DNA from: GCA-2746795 sp964643965 | GTDB taxonomy: Bacteria; Chloroflexota; Anaerolineae; Promineifilales; Promineifilaceae | Direction of reading: 5' to 3' | Assembly (NCBI GenBank): GCA_964643965.1 | Contig: CAZXVH010000052.1 | Location: 1-33,596 of the forward strand | Length of the DNA: 33,596 bases | Shown: positions 8,617 to 16,168 of the stretch, piece after piece | Layout: every line of letters starts with the position of its first letter | Numbering within the stretch: position 1 is the first letter of the stretch | The notes under the pieces: generated by a model | Told to the model about the DNA's origin: nothing | What the model saw: only the letters and a program-made list of their open reading frames with translations | The model's database searches: none | Program-made: the position numbers and the translations under genes

Positions 8617-8664
8617 CCGAGATTAGAGATTAAAAACAGGCGAGACGTGATCTCCAATCTCCAA
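8617..8664 (+). repeat. Inverted repeat between grpE and dnaJ
   Basis: GAGATTAGAGAT near 8620 pairs with ATCTCCAATCTC near 8650 with one mismatch in twelve. The left arm is itself two tandem copies of a GAGATTA-like heptamer. The element ends just before the dnaJ ribosome-binding site, AAGG, and resembles the dnaK-grpE spacer element in design but not in exact sequence. Confidence 0.55.
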
Positions 8665-8674
8665 AAAGGCACAC

Positions 8675-9664
8675 ATGAATTACCACGATTACTATCAAAC
8701 CCTCGGCGTCAGCAAAAACGCCGACGAAAAAGAAATCAAAAAAGCATACCGCAAACTGGCGCGGGACTATCATCCCGATCACAATCCAGACAACAAGGGC
8801 GCGGAAGAAAAATTCAAAGAACTCAACGAAGCTTACGAAGTGTTGTCTGACCCAGAAAAACGCCAAAAATATGATCAGTTTGGCTCCCAATGGCAGCAGT
8901 ATGAACGGAACGGCGGCGGCAACATGAACGACTTCTGGTCGCAATACAGCGGCGGTGGCCGGCCACAAGGGGGCGTCTACACCCAAACCCTCGACCCGGA
9001 AGCGTTTGAGCAGATGTTTGGCAGTGGCAACGGCGGCAGCGGTTTCTCCTCCTTCTTCGAGTCGCTGTTTGGCGGCGGCGGTATGGGCAGCAGCCGCGCC
9101 CGGCAAAGCGCCGGCTTTGACTTCAGCGGACAAGGCTTTCAAACTGCGCCACAGCGAGGTCGAGATTTAGAGCATGAGGTGGAAATCACTCTGGAAGAGG
9201 CTTTTCACGGCACAACGCGGAACCTGCAATTTAGCAACGGCCGTTCCCTCAATGCCAAAATCCCCCGCGGCGTCTACACTGGCGCTAAAATACGTCTCAG
9301 CGGTCAGGGCGAACCAGGCGGCGGCGGGCAAAAAGGCGACCTTTACCTCAACATCAAAGTGCTGCCCCACGCCACCTTCCAACGTGAAGGCGACGACTTA
9401 ACCGTGGCAGTTCCCGTTGATGTATTCACCGCCCTGCTGGGCGGCAAGGTTCCCGTGAGCAGCCTGGATAAAACTGTCAATCTAACCATTCCCGCCGGGA
9501 CCGAAAGTGGTAAAACCATCCGGCTGAGCGGCCTGGGTATGCCTAAAATGAAAAACCCCAGCGAACGGGGCGATTTGTTGGCCAAGGTAACCATCACCCT
9601 GCCCCAGAATTTAAGTAAGGAAGAAAAAGAACTCTGGCAAAAACTGCGCGATTTACGGCAGTAA
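8675..9664 (+). CDS. dnaJ: DnaJ-type co-chaperone without zinc finger (type II, CbpA-like)
   Basis: The 329-residue protein starts with a J domain (residues 1-70) carrying the essential HPD at 33-35 (YHPDHNP). Residues ~78-160 are Gly/Phe/Met-rich. Two C-terminal substrate-binding beta-domains follow (about 170-320), including LEHEVEITLEEAFHGTTR and the final LPQNLSKEEKELWQKLR. The four CxxCxGxG zinc-binding repeats of classical DnaJ are absent, so this is the CbpA/DnaJ-class-B form even though it occupies the usual dnaJ place in the operon. It stimulates DnaK ATPase and delivers substrates. The ATG at 8675 has AAGG six bases upstream. A canonical zinc-finger DnaJ may be encoded elsewhere in the genome. 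Confidence 0.95.
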   Translation: MNYHDYYQTLGVSKNADEKEIKKAYRKLARDYHPDHNPDNKGAEEKFKELNEAYEVLSDPEKRQKYDQFGSQWQQYERNGGGNMNDFWSQYSGGGRPQGGVYTQTLDPEAFEQMFGSGNGGSGFSSFFESLFGGGGMGSSRARQSAGFDFSGQGFQTAPQRGRDLEHEVEITLEEAFHGTTRNLQFSNGRSLNAKIPRGVYTGAKIRLSGQGEPGGGGQKGDLYLNIKVLPHATFQREGDDLTVAVPVDVFTALLGGKVPVSSLDKTVNLTIPAGTESGKTIRLSGLGMPKMKNPSERGDLLAKVTITLPQNLSKEEKELWQKLRDLRQ

Positions 9665-9721
9665 ACAGAGGTCCAAAAAAAGACCCAGACGGTTTTGAAA
9701 ACTTTCACTCTTAAAAAATCC

Positions 9722-11245
9722 TCAACAATCGACGTTGCGCCAGGCCCCGATTTCTTGCCAGGGGTCTGGCGGCGCGTCTTCTCCGGCAACGGCCGTCCCC
9801 CCTCTCCCCTTCTTCTCCCCCAACAAATACTCAACCGCCGCCAAGGCCAGCCACTCATCCGGGCCTAACGTCGTTTCCGGTCGCCAATCTGCCATATGCT
9901 GGCGAATGTACTGGGTACTGGTTTGCCCGGCTCGGAAATACGCTTCCTCTAAAATCGCCAGCAAATAGGGGATATTGGTCTGCACCCCTAAAACGGCCGT
10001 TTCCCGCAAAGCTCGCTCCATTTTTGCCACCGCCTCCGCCCGATCCTGTCCCCACGTTATCACCTTGGCCAACATCGGATCATAAAACGGCGAGACGGCG
10101 CTACCCGGTTCGATGCCATCATCGACCCGCACCCCAGGTCCTTCCGGCCGCTGATAAGTGGTAATCTGTCCAATCGAGGGCAGAAACTCATTGGCCGGCT
10201 CTTCCGCATAGAGGCGGCACTCGAGGGCGTGGCCGCGCTGCGAAATCGCTTCCTGAGCGAACGGCAGCGCCTCCCCGTTGGCGATGCGAATTTGCCAGGT
10301 CACTAAATCCAGCCCCGTCACCAGTTCCGTCACCGGATGCTCCACCTGCAAACGGGTATTCATCTCCAGGAAATAGAAACGGCCGTTTTCAGCCACCACA
10401 AACTCCACCGTCCCCGCCCCGGTATACCCCGCCGCCCGCGCCAATGAGACCGCCGCCGCCGTCATGCGCTGCCGCAAAGGATCCCCCTGCGCTTCAAAAC
10501 GAGCCACGATGGGTGACGGGCTTTCCTCAATGATCTTTTGGTGTCGTCGCTGCACCGAACATTCCCGTTCAAACAAATGCAGCAAGTTGCCCTGCTCATC
10601 GCCTAACACCTGCACTTCCACATGGTGAATTTCCGTGAAATACTTCTCGATGAGAACGTGATCATCGCCAAAAGCGGAGCGAGCCTCACTGCGCGCCGCT
10701 TGCAGCGCTCCTTCAAACTCCACCGCCGAACCGACCACCCGCATCCCTTTGCCGCCGCCGCCGGCGCTGGCCTTAATCAGCACCGGGTAGCCAATCTCCC
10801 CCGCCGCCATTTTGAGTGCAGCCACGCTTTTAGCGGCGCCATCCACCCCCGGCACGACAGGTACACCCGCCTGCTGCGCCAATTCTCGCGCCGCCGCTTT
10901 ACTGCCCATCAGGCGCATCGCCGCCGGGCTGGGGCCAATGAAGACGATGCCTCGCGCCGCGCAGGCGGCGGCAAAGTCCGCGTTTTCGCTCAGGAAGCCA
11001 TAACCGGGATGAATAGCCTCTGCGCCGCATTTCTGGGCGATGTCGAGAACGGCCGTTTGCTGCAAATAGGTGTCGGCGGCCGTCACGCCTGGCAAATGAT
11101 ACGCTTCGTCTGCCAGGCGCACCCAGGGCGCCTCCCGGTCGGCGTCAGAGTACACCGCCACAGACATCACTCCCAATTCCTGACACGCCAGAAAAACCCG
11201 GCGGGCAATTTCTCCCCGATTAGCCACTAAAATTTTCTTGAACAT
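9722..11245 (-). CDS. accC: Biotin carboxylase subunit of an acyl-CoA carboxylase; no biotin-carrier domain
   Basis: The 507-residue protein starts at the ATG at 11245 (MFKKILVANRGEIA), with AAAGGTG upstream; a GTG three codons earlier is less likely. It has the three biotin-carboxylase domains. The N-terminal domain includes HPGYGFLSENADF. The ATP-grasp domain has the glycine-rich GGGGKG at 162-167, a RECSVQRRHQKIIEE segment and EMNTRLQVEHPVTE. A C-terminal domain follows. It uses ATP and bicarbonate to carboxylate biotin. The last residues (PPDPWQEIGAWRNVDC) resemble the start of the linker found in acyl-CoA carboxylase alpha chains (PCC/MCC type), but the protein stops there and no biotin-attachment motif (MKM) follows. 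It may be a true stand-alone subunit or a shortened alpha chain. A LiuC-like hydratase nearby makes a branched-chain acyl-CoA role possible. Confidence 0.93.
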   Translation of the reverse strand: MFKKILVANRGEIARRVFLACQELGVMSVAVYSDADREAPWVRLADEAYHLPGVTAADTYLQQTAVLDIAQKCGAEAIHPGYGFLSENADFAAACAARGIVFIGPSPAAMRLMGSKAAARELAQQAGVPVVPGVDGAAKSVAALKMAAGEIGYPVLIKASAGGGGKGMRVVGSAVEFEGALQAARSEARSAFGDDHVLIEKYFTEIHHVEVQVLGDEQGNLLHLFERECSVQRRHQKIIEESPSPIVARFEAQGDPLRQRMTAAAVSLARAAGYTGAGTVEFVVAENGRFYFLEMNTRLQVEHPVTELVTGLDLVTWQIRIANGEALPFAQEAISQRGHALECRLYAEEPANEFLPSIGQITTYQRPEGPGVRVDDGIEPGSAVSPFYDPMLAKVITWGQDRAEAVAKMERALRETAVLGVQTNIPYLLAILEEAYFRAGQTSTQYIRQHMADWRPETTLGPDEWLALAAVEYLLGEKKGRGGTAVAGEDAPPDPWQEIGAWRNVDC

Positions 11246-11305
11246 AACCAGCACCTTTTTAGTCTGAAACGTGAAATGGTAGTTTAAAAATTAAATTGGA
11301 TAACA

Positions 11306-11385
11306 GCAGAGTTGGCACAGCCACATGCGCACGGCTCTCGTGGAACCCGGCAGGTGGGCGTGGGCACGTACGCGCCCAACTCTGC
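11306..11385. repeat. Inverted repeat between accC and the AAC(3) gene
   Basis: GCAGAGTTGG (11306-11315) and CCAACTCTGC (11376-11385) are perfect 10-bp complements. They enclose ~60 bases that can form smaller stems (for example CCAC...GTGG and GGGCG...CGCCC). On the minus strand the element lies after the AAC(3) gene and before accC, and is followed by a U-rich stretch. It could be a terminator or a structured leader. Confidence 0.5.
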
Positions 11386-11426
11386 CCTGATGATTGGGTT
11401 TATTTTTTAATCATTAAAACCGCGCA

Positions 11427-12251
11427 TCACCCCTTCATGTTTCGAGTCCGATAATTAGCAATCCAGTTTTGGGCAAAATCAACGCCGGCGCGGATGGGGT
11501 ATAGGCGACAAGACGCCGCGCCCACCTGCCCCATGCGCACCAACCCCGTCTCATCAAAGGCTTTGCCGATGGCGGCAAAGGTGGCATTGCCGTTAAATTC
11601 GATGTCGGGAAAAGTTGTCCAGCGGGAACGGCCGTTTACCATGATCGGCGCCCCGCCTATCCTTCGCTGCGCACCCGGCGCCCGGTATTCCGCCAGGTGG
11701 AAGGGCGTATTGCTGTCATAGTCCACGCCTAGCAGCAAGACATGGCCGTCCAGATCATATACCCGCGCCAACGGCGACGTTTCGCCCAGCGCATTTGCCA
11801 GACCATGCCCGCTGGTGACATACGCCGCCTCTTTGCCCCACGCCGCAAACGAAACTTGCGGGTGATCGCTGCGGGCTACATCGGGCCAGGTGCGAAACAG
11901 TTCGCCGATTTTGCCCATTCCCCGCGTCGGCGTCAGGCGAGGATCAAAAGCGGGCATGGTCTCCCGAATTGTTTGATGCCATGTTTCGGGAACCGGCGGA
12001 TTTTGCCAGCCGGCCGGGTCTGACAAACCACTGGAATGGGCGGGCATCACCAATGTGCCATCAGGCGTCAACACATCCATCAACGCTTGCAGCACGGCGA
12101 CAGCCTCACCACAAACCCAACCCAGCGCGCTCAACGAAGCATGAACTTCCAGCGTCATGCCCGGCTCCAGGCCCAGGCGAGTGAAATCTTCCGCTAAACG
12201 CGCTCGAGTCAACGGCCTGTCTAATTTTTGGATGCTATCTGCTTCAGACAT
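11427..12251 (-). CDS. AAC(3)-family N-acetyltransferase
   Basis: The 274-residue protein fits the aminoglycoside 3-N-acetyltransferase (antibiotic_NAT) family in length and pattern. It has EVHASLSALGWVCG near residue 35, a GTLVMPAHS segment, a PTRGMGKIGELFRTWP segment, and the HLAEYRAPG region in the C-terminal half. Characterised members transfer acetyl from acetyl-CoA to the 3-amino group of aminoglycosides. Many environmental relatives (YokD-like) have no proven resistance role, so activity on antibiotics is not shown. The ATG at 12251 has an AGGTG upstream. It lies in the same direction as the hydratase and accC genes, with an 82-bp spacer upstream containing a short hairpin (12281-12288 with 12304-12311). 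Confidence 0.87.
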   Translation of the reverse strand: MSEADSIQKLDRPLTRARLAEDFTRLGLEPGMTLEVHASLSALGWVCGEAVAVLQALMDVLTPDGTLVMPAHSSGLSDPAGWQNPPVPETWHQTIRETMPAFDPRLTPTRGMGKIGELFRTWPDVARSDHPQVSFAAWGKEAAYVTSGHGLANALGETSPLARVYDLDGHVLLLGVDYDSNTPFHLAEYRAPGAQRRIGGAPIMVNGRSRWTTFPDIEFNGNATFAAIGKAFDETGLVRMGQVGAASCRLYPIRAGVDFAQNWIANYRTRNMKG

Positions 12252-12280
12252 TTATCACCTGCTGCCCTTTGTCCAGGATG

Positions 12281-12311
12281 GAGATGGGAGATTAAGCCCG
12301 TCGCCCATCTC
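12281..12311 (-). repeat. Small hairpin between hydratase and AAC(3) genes
   Basis: GAGATGGG (12281-12288) and CCCATCTC (12304-12311) pair over 8 bp with a 15-base loop. Its arms again contain GAGAT-type units like those in the grpE-dnaJ spacer. No U-tract follows on the minus strand. Confidence 0.45.
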
Positions 12312-12333
12312 TACTCTCAGTTTTGTATCGTAC

Positions 12334-13113
12334 TCATTCCTGCCAATTTGGCTTGCGCTTCTCCAGGAACGAGCGCATACCCTCCTGGCCCTCGGCGCTG
12401 GCCCGGCGTTGGGCGATGAGATTGGCGGTGTACTCACGAACGGCCGTTTTCTCCTGCCCCACTACCGCCCGAATCAATGCTTTGCCCGCCGCCTGTGCTC
12501 CCGGCGCGGCCTGGAGCAAGGCCGCCACCCGTTCGGCCACCTTCTCAGACAACGCCTCTTCCGCCACCACATGCTGCACCAGGCCAATTTCTCTGGCCCG
12601 TTCGGCGCTAAAACGTTCGCCCGTCAGGAACAGTTCACGGCCGTTTCCCGCCCCAATCTTCGCCAACACAAAAGGAGAAATAACGGCCGGTAAAATACCC
12701 AAACGGGCTTCGCTAAAAGCAAAGTGAGCGCGATCTACCGCCACCACGATGTCGCAGCAAGCCACCAGGCCCACGCCGCCGCCCATCGCCGCCCCATTCA
12801 CCCGCCCCACCACCGGTTTCTGACAAGAATCAAGCGCCAGCATCAGGTCGAAAATCACCCTGCCATCGGCCACATTCTCTTCAAAGCCAGAGTCCCCGGC
12901 GGCCTGCATAAAACTGAGATCCGCGCCGGCGCAAAAGGAACGGCCGTTCCCCGTCAGCACTACCACCCGAATATCATCTCGATCATTGACATCCTGGAAA
13001 ACGGCCGTTAAGCCCGTCACCATCTCCGGCGTCAAGGCATTGTGGCTCAACGGCCTGTTCAAAGCCACCTCCAACACAGCCCCCGTTTTCTTTAATTCAA
13101 TCACTCTATCCAT
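12334..13113 (-). CDS. Enoyl-CoA hydratase/isomerase (crotonase) family, LiuC-like
   Basis: The 259-residue protein starts at the ATG at 13113, with AGGAGG seven bases upstream; the longer frame to 13185 has no such signal. Crotonase features are clear. The CAGADLSFM loop (61-69) and GGGVGL (111-116) form the oxyanion hole. FSEARLGILPAVISPFV (about 133-149) carries the conserved Glu135. The first catalytic Glu of classical enoyl-CoA hydratase (GGGxE) is Gly here. My recollection is that methylglutaconyl-CoA hydratases of the LiuC type share this GGGVGLVACCDI form, which would place it in leucine breakdown, consistent with a nearby biotin carboxylase. The remaining liu genes (carboxyltransferase, HMG-CoA lyase) are not in the window. 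Three AACGGCCGTT copies occur in it (12439, 12939, 13000). Confidence 0.88.
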   Translation of the reverse strand: MDRVIELKKTGAVLEVALNRPLSHNALTPEMVTGLTAVFQDVNDRDDIRVVVLTGNGRSFCAGADLSFMQAAGDSGFEENVADGRVIFDLMLALDSCQKPVVGRVNGAAMGGGVGLVACCDIVVAVDRAHFAFSEARLGILPAVISPFVLAKIGAGNGRELFLTGERFSAERAREIGLVQHVVAEEALSEKVAERVAALLQAAPGAQAAGKALIRAVVGQEKTAVREYTANLIAQRRASAEGQEGMRSFLEKRKPNWQE

Positions 13114-13128
13114 GCTCAACCTCCTCGT

Positions 13129-13187
13129 AAATGGGAGCGCCGCTATCTTATCCGCCCGATGCGGTCTGGCAGACCACGCTCCCATTT
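13129..13187 (-). promoter_or_regulatory. Structured 5' leader of the hydratase gene
   Basis: AAATGGGAGCG (13129-13139) and CGCTCCCATTT (13177-13187) are perfect 11-bp inverted repeats. Between them GGTCTGCCAGACC (minus strand) forms a second perfect 6-bp stem. The ribosome-binding site of the hydratase gene follows within a few bases of the outer arm. This could be a regulatory leader or a small repeat element; no known riboswitch is recognised. Confidence 0.5.
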
Positions 13188-13211
13188 TCTCATCAAGGCG
13201 GGCTAGAAATC

Positions 13212-13246
13212 AAAAAGCCCTCTCGTCTATTAACAATGAGAGGGCT
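13212..13246 (-). terminator. Intrinsic terminator after ftsH
   Basis: On the minus strand AGCCCTCTC, a 13-base loop and GAGAGGGCT make a perfect 9-bp stem, followed directly by TTTTT (the A-run at 13212-13216). It lies 33 bp after the ftsH stop and separates ftsH from the downstream hydratase-AAC(3)-accC genes. Confidence 0.88.
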
Positions 13247-13278
13247 ATTTTAGATGACGTCCTGCTGCAAAACCAGGA

Positions 13279-15204
13279 TCAACTGGCCGTGCCCATATTA
13301 AAATCCAGAGAAGACGCCTCGCTGCTGCCTTCCGCCAGGGTCTCCTCATGTACATGTCCATTCAGCGGCTGGTTCATAAGCTTCTCAAAATCGGCGCGAT
13401 CCAACGTCTCTACTTCCAACAATTTTTCTACCAACCGCTCCATTTTATCTCTGTTCTCACGCACAATCGCCAACGCCCGGCCGTACCCCTCATCCAGGAT
13501 ACGCATCACTTCATCGTCAATGGCTTCGGCCGCCTCTTCGCTGTAATCTCGGTTGCCGCCAAAATTATAATCACGCCCCATAAACGGATTGGAGCCATTG
13601 TCGCCATATGTGGGCAACCCTAAGGCGTCCGACATGCCATATTCCATCACCATGGCGCGTGCTATGCGCGTCGCCTGCTGCAAATCAGAGGAGGCCCCGG
13701 TGGTAATGCGCTCAAAGAACACTTCCTCAGCCGCCCGGCCGCCTAATGCTTTGGCAATCTGATCCATAAAATATTCACGGCTATGGACAAAACGATCCTC
13801 GGGCAAATCCATGACATAGCCACCTGCCCGGCCGCGTGGCACAATGGTGATCTTCTGCACGGGGTCGGTGTGCAGCAAGTTAAAACTGACCACCGCATGG
13901 CCCGCCTCATGATACGCTACCGTCTCTTTATCTTCGGCGCTCATGACACGACTTCTGCGTTCCGGCCCCATTAAAACACGGTCAAAGGCATCCTGGAATT
14001 CCAACAAGCCAATGGTACGTTTATCACGCCGGGCGGCGAAGATGGCGGCTTCGTTCATCAAGTTTTCCAGGTCTGCCCCAGAGAAACCGGCCGTCAGACG
14101 CGCCACATCAGGGAAACTGACATCGCTGCCAATCGGTTTGCCCCGGGCATGGACTTTGAGAATCAATTCCCGGCCGCGTACATCGGGCAAATCCACATAC
14201 ACCTTGCGGTCAAAACGGCCGGGTCGCATCAGCGCCGGATCCAAGATATCAGCGCGATTAGTAGCAGCCATGACAATCACGTTGGTCTTGTTATCAAAAC
14301 CATCCATCTCCACCAAAATCTGGTTTAATGTCTGCTCCCGTTCATCATGCCCGCCGCCCAAACCGGCGCCACGCTGCCGGCCGACGGCATCAATTTCGTC
14401 CACAAAAACGATAGAAGGGGCGGCCTGCTTGGCTTTATCAAAGAGGTCTCGCACCCGGCTGGCGCCCACACCGACAAACATTTCTACAAATTCAGAGCCG
14501 GATATGTGGAAGAAGGGCACACCAGCTTCACCGGCGACGGCGCGCGCTAACAACGTTTTACCGGTTCCGGGCGGTCCCACCATCAGCACTCCTTTGGGAA
14601 TACGAGCGCCAACCTGCACAAACTTCTCCGGTTCCCGTAAAAATTGCACCACTTCAGCCAGTTCCATTTTAGATTCTTCCACACCGGCTACATCGTCAAA
14701 AGTCACAGAGGGCCGGTTAGAATCGTTCAGGTCTTTGGCGCGGCTGCGGCCAAAACCGAAGATATTGTTGCCGCCACCACCCTGCATCTGGCGAAAACCC
14801 CGGCTAAAAATCCAGATCAAAAGCAAAATAGGGCCAATAGAGAAGACGATGGAAAACAAGTTGTTCCATAAACTTTGATCTTTGACCTGGAGGGCAACAT
14901 CTTCTAATTGTTCCGGGGTGATGCCATAATATTCAAATATGCCGGCCAAACTGTCACGGCTGAATTTGGTAGTAGATACAATCGTGCCATCTTCCATTTT
15001 GACTTCTAAGCGATCCCCCGTCACGGTAATGGCTTCGACTTTACCTTTTTCAACGGCCGTCATCACGGCTTGCATACTAACTTGATCAGCACGGTTAAAC
15101 TGCCCATTGCTCCAATACAGCAAGCCCAAAACAATGGCAACACCGCCTAATAACCAAACCCAGGTCGGTATGCCGGGCCGGGGTTCATTTGGTTGTTCAT
15201 CCAT
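13279..15204 (-). CDS. ftsH: ATP-dependent zinc metalloprotease FtsH
   Basis: The 641-residue protein has the full FtsH layout. Transmembrane segments lie at about residues 14-31 and 115-134, with a short external domain between. The AAA+ module has Walker A GPPGTGKT (210-217), Walker B IVFVDEID (265-272) and an arginine-finger region MRPGRFDR. The zinc protease domain has HEAGH at 432-436, and a later Asp in TGASSDLQQAT is the expected third ligand. FtsH is a membrane-bound hexamer that degrades damaged membrane and short-lived cytosolic proteins. The ATG at 15204 has AGGA seven bases upstream. The gene ends in a strong intrinsic terminator and has no exact AACGGCCGTT copy. It is divergent from the amidase gene. 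Confidence 0.98.
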   Translation of the reverse strand: MDEQPNEPRPGIPTWVWLLGGVAIVLGLLYWSNGQFNRADQVSMQAVMTAVEKGKVEAITVTGDRLEVKMEDGTIVSTTKFSRDSLAGIFEYYGITPEQLEDVALQVKDQSLWNNLFSIVFSIGPILLLIWIFSRGFRQMQGGGGNNIFGFGRSRAKDLNDSNRPSVTFDDVAGVEESKMELAEVVQFLREPEKFVQVGARIPKGVLMVGPPGTGKTLLARAVAGEAGVPFFHISGSEFVEMFVGVGASRVRDLFDKAKQAAPSIVFVDEIDAVGRQRGAGLGGGHDEREQTLNQILVEMDGFDNKTNVIVMAATNRADILDPALMRPGRFDRKVYVDLPDVRGRELILKVHARGKPIGSDVSFPDVARLTAGFSGADLENLMNEAAIFAARRDKRTIGLLEFQDAFDRVLMGPERRSRVMSAEDKETVAYHEAGHAVVSFNLLHTDPVQKITIVPRGRAGGYVMDLPEDRFVHSREYFMDQIAKALGGRAAEEVFFERITTGASSDLQQATRIARAMVMEYGMSDALGLPTYGDNGSNPFMGRDYNFGGNRDYSEEAAEAIDDEVMRILDEGYGRALAIVRENRDKMERLVEKLLEVETLDRADFEKLMNQPLNGHVHEETLAEGSSEASSLDFNMGTAS

Positions 15205-15339
15205 ATGGTTTTCCTAATTTTCCCGAAAAAGGGACAGAATCATCTGTTTTAAAAAGGGTTACTCCTTAGTAGTATACCGCAATGTATAATGATTGCGTCG
15301 GATTTTCATTAATCTTTTCTAATGAGTAAGAAAATGTTG

Positions 15340-15351
15340 TAGAATAACAAC
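15340..15351 (+). promoter_or_regulatory. Possible -10 element for a leaderless amidase transcript
   Basis: TAGAAT at 15340-15345 ends six bases before the amidase ATG, so a start site seven bases downstream would fall on the ATG itself. No ribosome-binding site is visible. The -35 region is weak, so this is only suggestive. Confidence 0.3.
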
Positions 15352-16164
15352 ATGCGCAATCAATCAACTTATTCAGGCAATCAACCCACTTCACCCCCCA
15401 TTTTTGGCTTTCTCCGGCGAAACCTGCCTGTCGTGCTGTTCCTGGCAATCGCTTTCAGCGGTATGGTACTGGTTTACTGGTATTTTAGCCCGGCAGACGC
15501 CGAAGCAGACGCCGCCAGCGTCGCCGCTTCCTTCACCAATGAAGAAGGCGCGCTAACCGCCCCTATTCACAAAGTCATACCTGCTCTGCCGGTGATACAG
15601 CGTTTGGCGCAAAGCCCTGGCCCCATTCGGGTGGGCGTTATTGCCGGCCACAAAGGGTCTGACGCCGGCGCGGTGTGCCCCGATGGCCTGACTGAGGCGC
15701 AGGTAAACGAGAACATCGTCGATTTGATGCTGGCGAATTTGCAAGCAGCAGGCGTTCGCGTGGAAAAATTGGATGAGTTCGATCCACGGTTGACAGGATA
15801 TGCAGCAACGGCCGTTATCTCCGTTCATGCTGATTCTTGTGACTACGTCAACGAACTGGCTACCGGCTTCAAAATCGCTGGCTCCAGCTTCACCAATTCT
15901 GGCGCACTCTCCATTTGTGTGGAAGACGCCTACCAACAGGCCACCCAAATGCAGTACCACGCCAACACCATCACCCCCGACATGGCTGATTACCACGCTT
16001 TCCGCGAATTCGCCCCCGGCACACAGGCTATCATCGTTGAAGTCGGGTTTATGAACCTGGATCGAGAGATGATCACCACCAACGCCGCTATACCGGCGCG
16101 AGGGCTTTCAGATGGCGTTTTGTGCTTCCTGAACCAATACAAACAAAACAAAGCGACCAATTAA
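15352..16164 (+). CDS. Membrane-anchored N-acetylmuramoyl-L-alanine amidase (Amidase_3)
   Basis: The 270-residue protein has a short basic cytoplasmic start, one membrane segment (about 25-46) and an external catalytic domain (about 90-265). The zinc-site residues fit Amidase_3: His100 in VIAGHKGSDAGA, Glu115 in GLTEAQVNENI, His159 in ISVHADS, and the catalytic Glu230 in IIVEVGFMN. These enzymes cut the bond between MurNAc and L-Ala in peptidoglycan, for cell separation or recycling. The usual PGHGG is AGHKG here. The domain is compact, without the helical insertion that autoinhibits AmiC-type enzymes. The next gene, an L,D-transpeptidase, starts 5 bp after the stop, so the two form a cell-wall unit. 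The start is the first Met; no ribosome-binding site is evident. Confidence 0.88.
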   Translation: MRNQSTYSGNQPTSPPIFGFLRRNLPVVLFLAIAFSGMVLVYWYFSPADAEADAASVAASFTNEEGALTAPIHKVIPALPVIQRLAQSPGPIRVGVIAGHKGSDAGAVCPDGLTEAQVNENIVDLMLANLQAAGVRVEKLDEFDPRLTGYAATAVISVHADSCDYVNELATGFKIAGSSFTNSGALSICVEDAYQQATQMQYHANTITPDMADYHAFREFAPGTQAIIVEVGFMNLDREMITTNAAIPARGLSDGVLCFLNQYKQNKATN

Positions 16165-16168
16165 AAAG

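Noticed and set aside
11427..12251. AAC(3)-like gene as an acquired resistance determinant
   Set aside because: Composition and palindrome content match its neighbours, and there is no integron or transposon around it; it looks like a resident gene.
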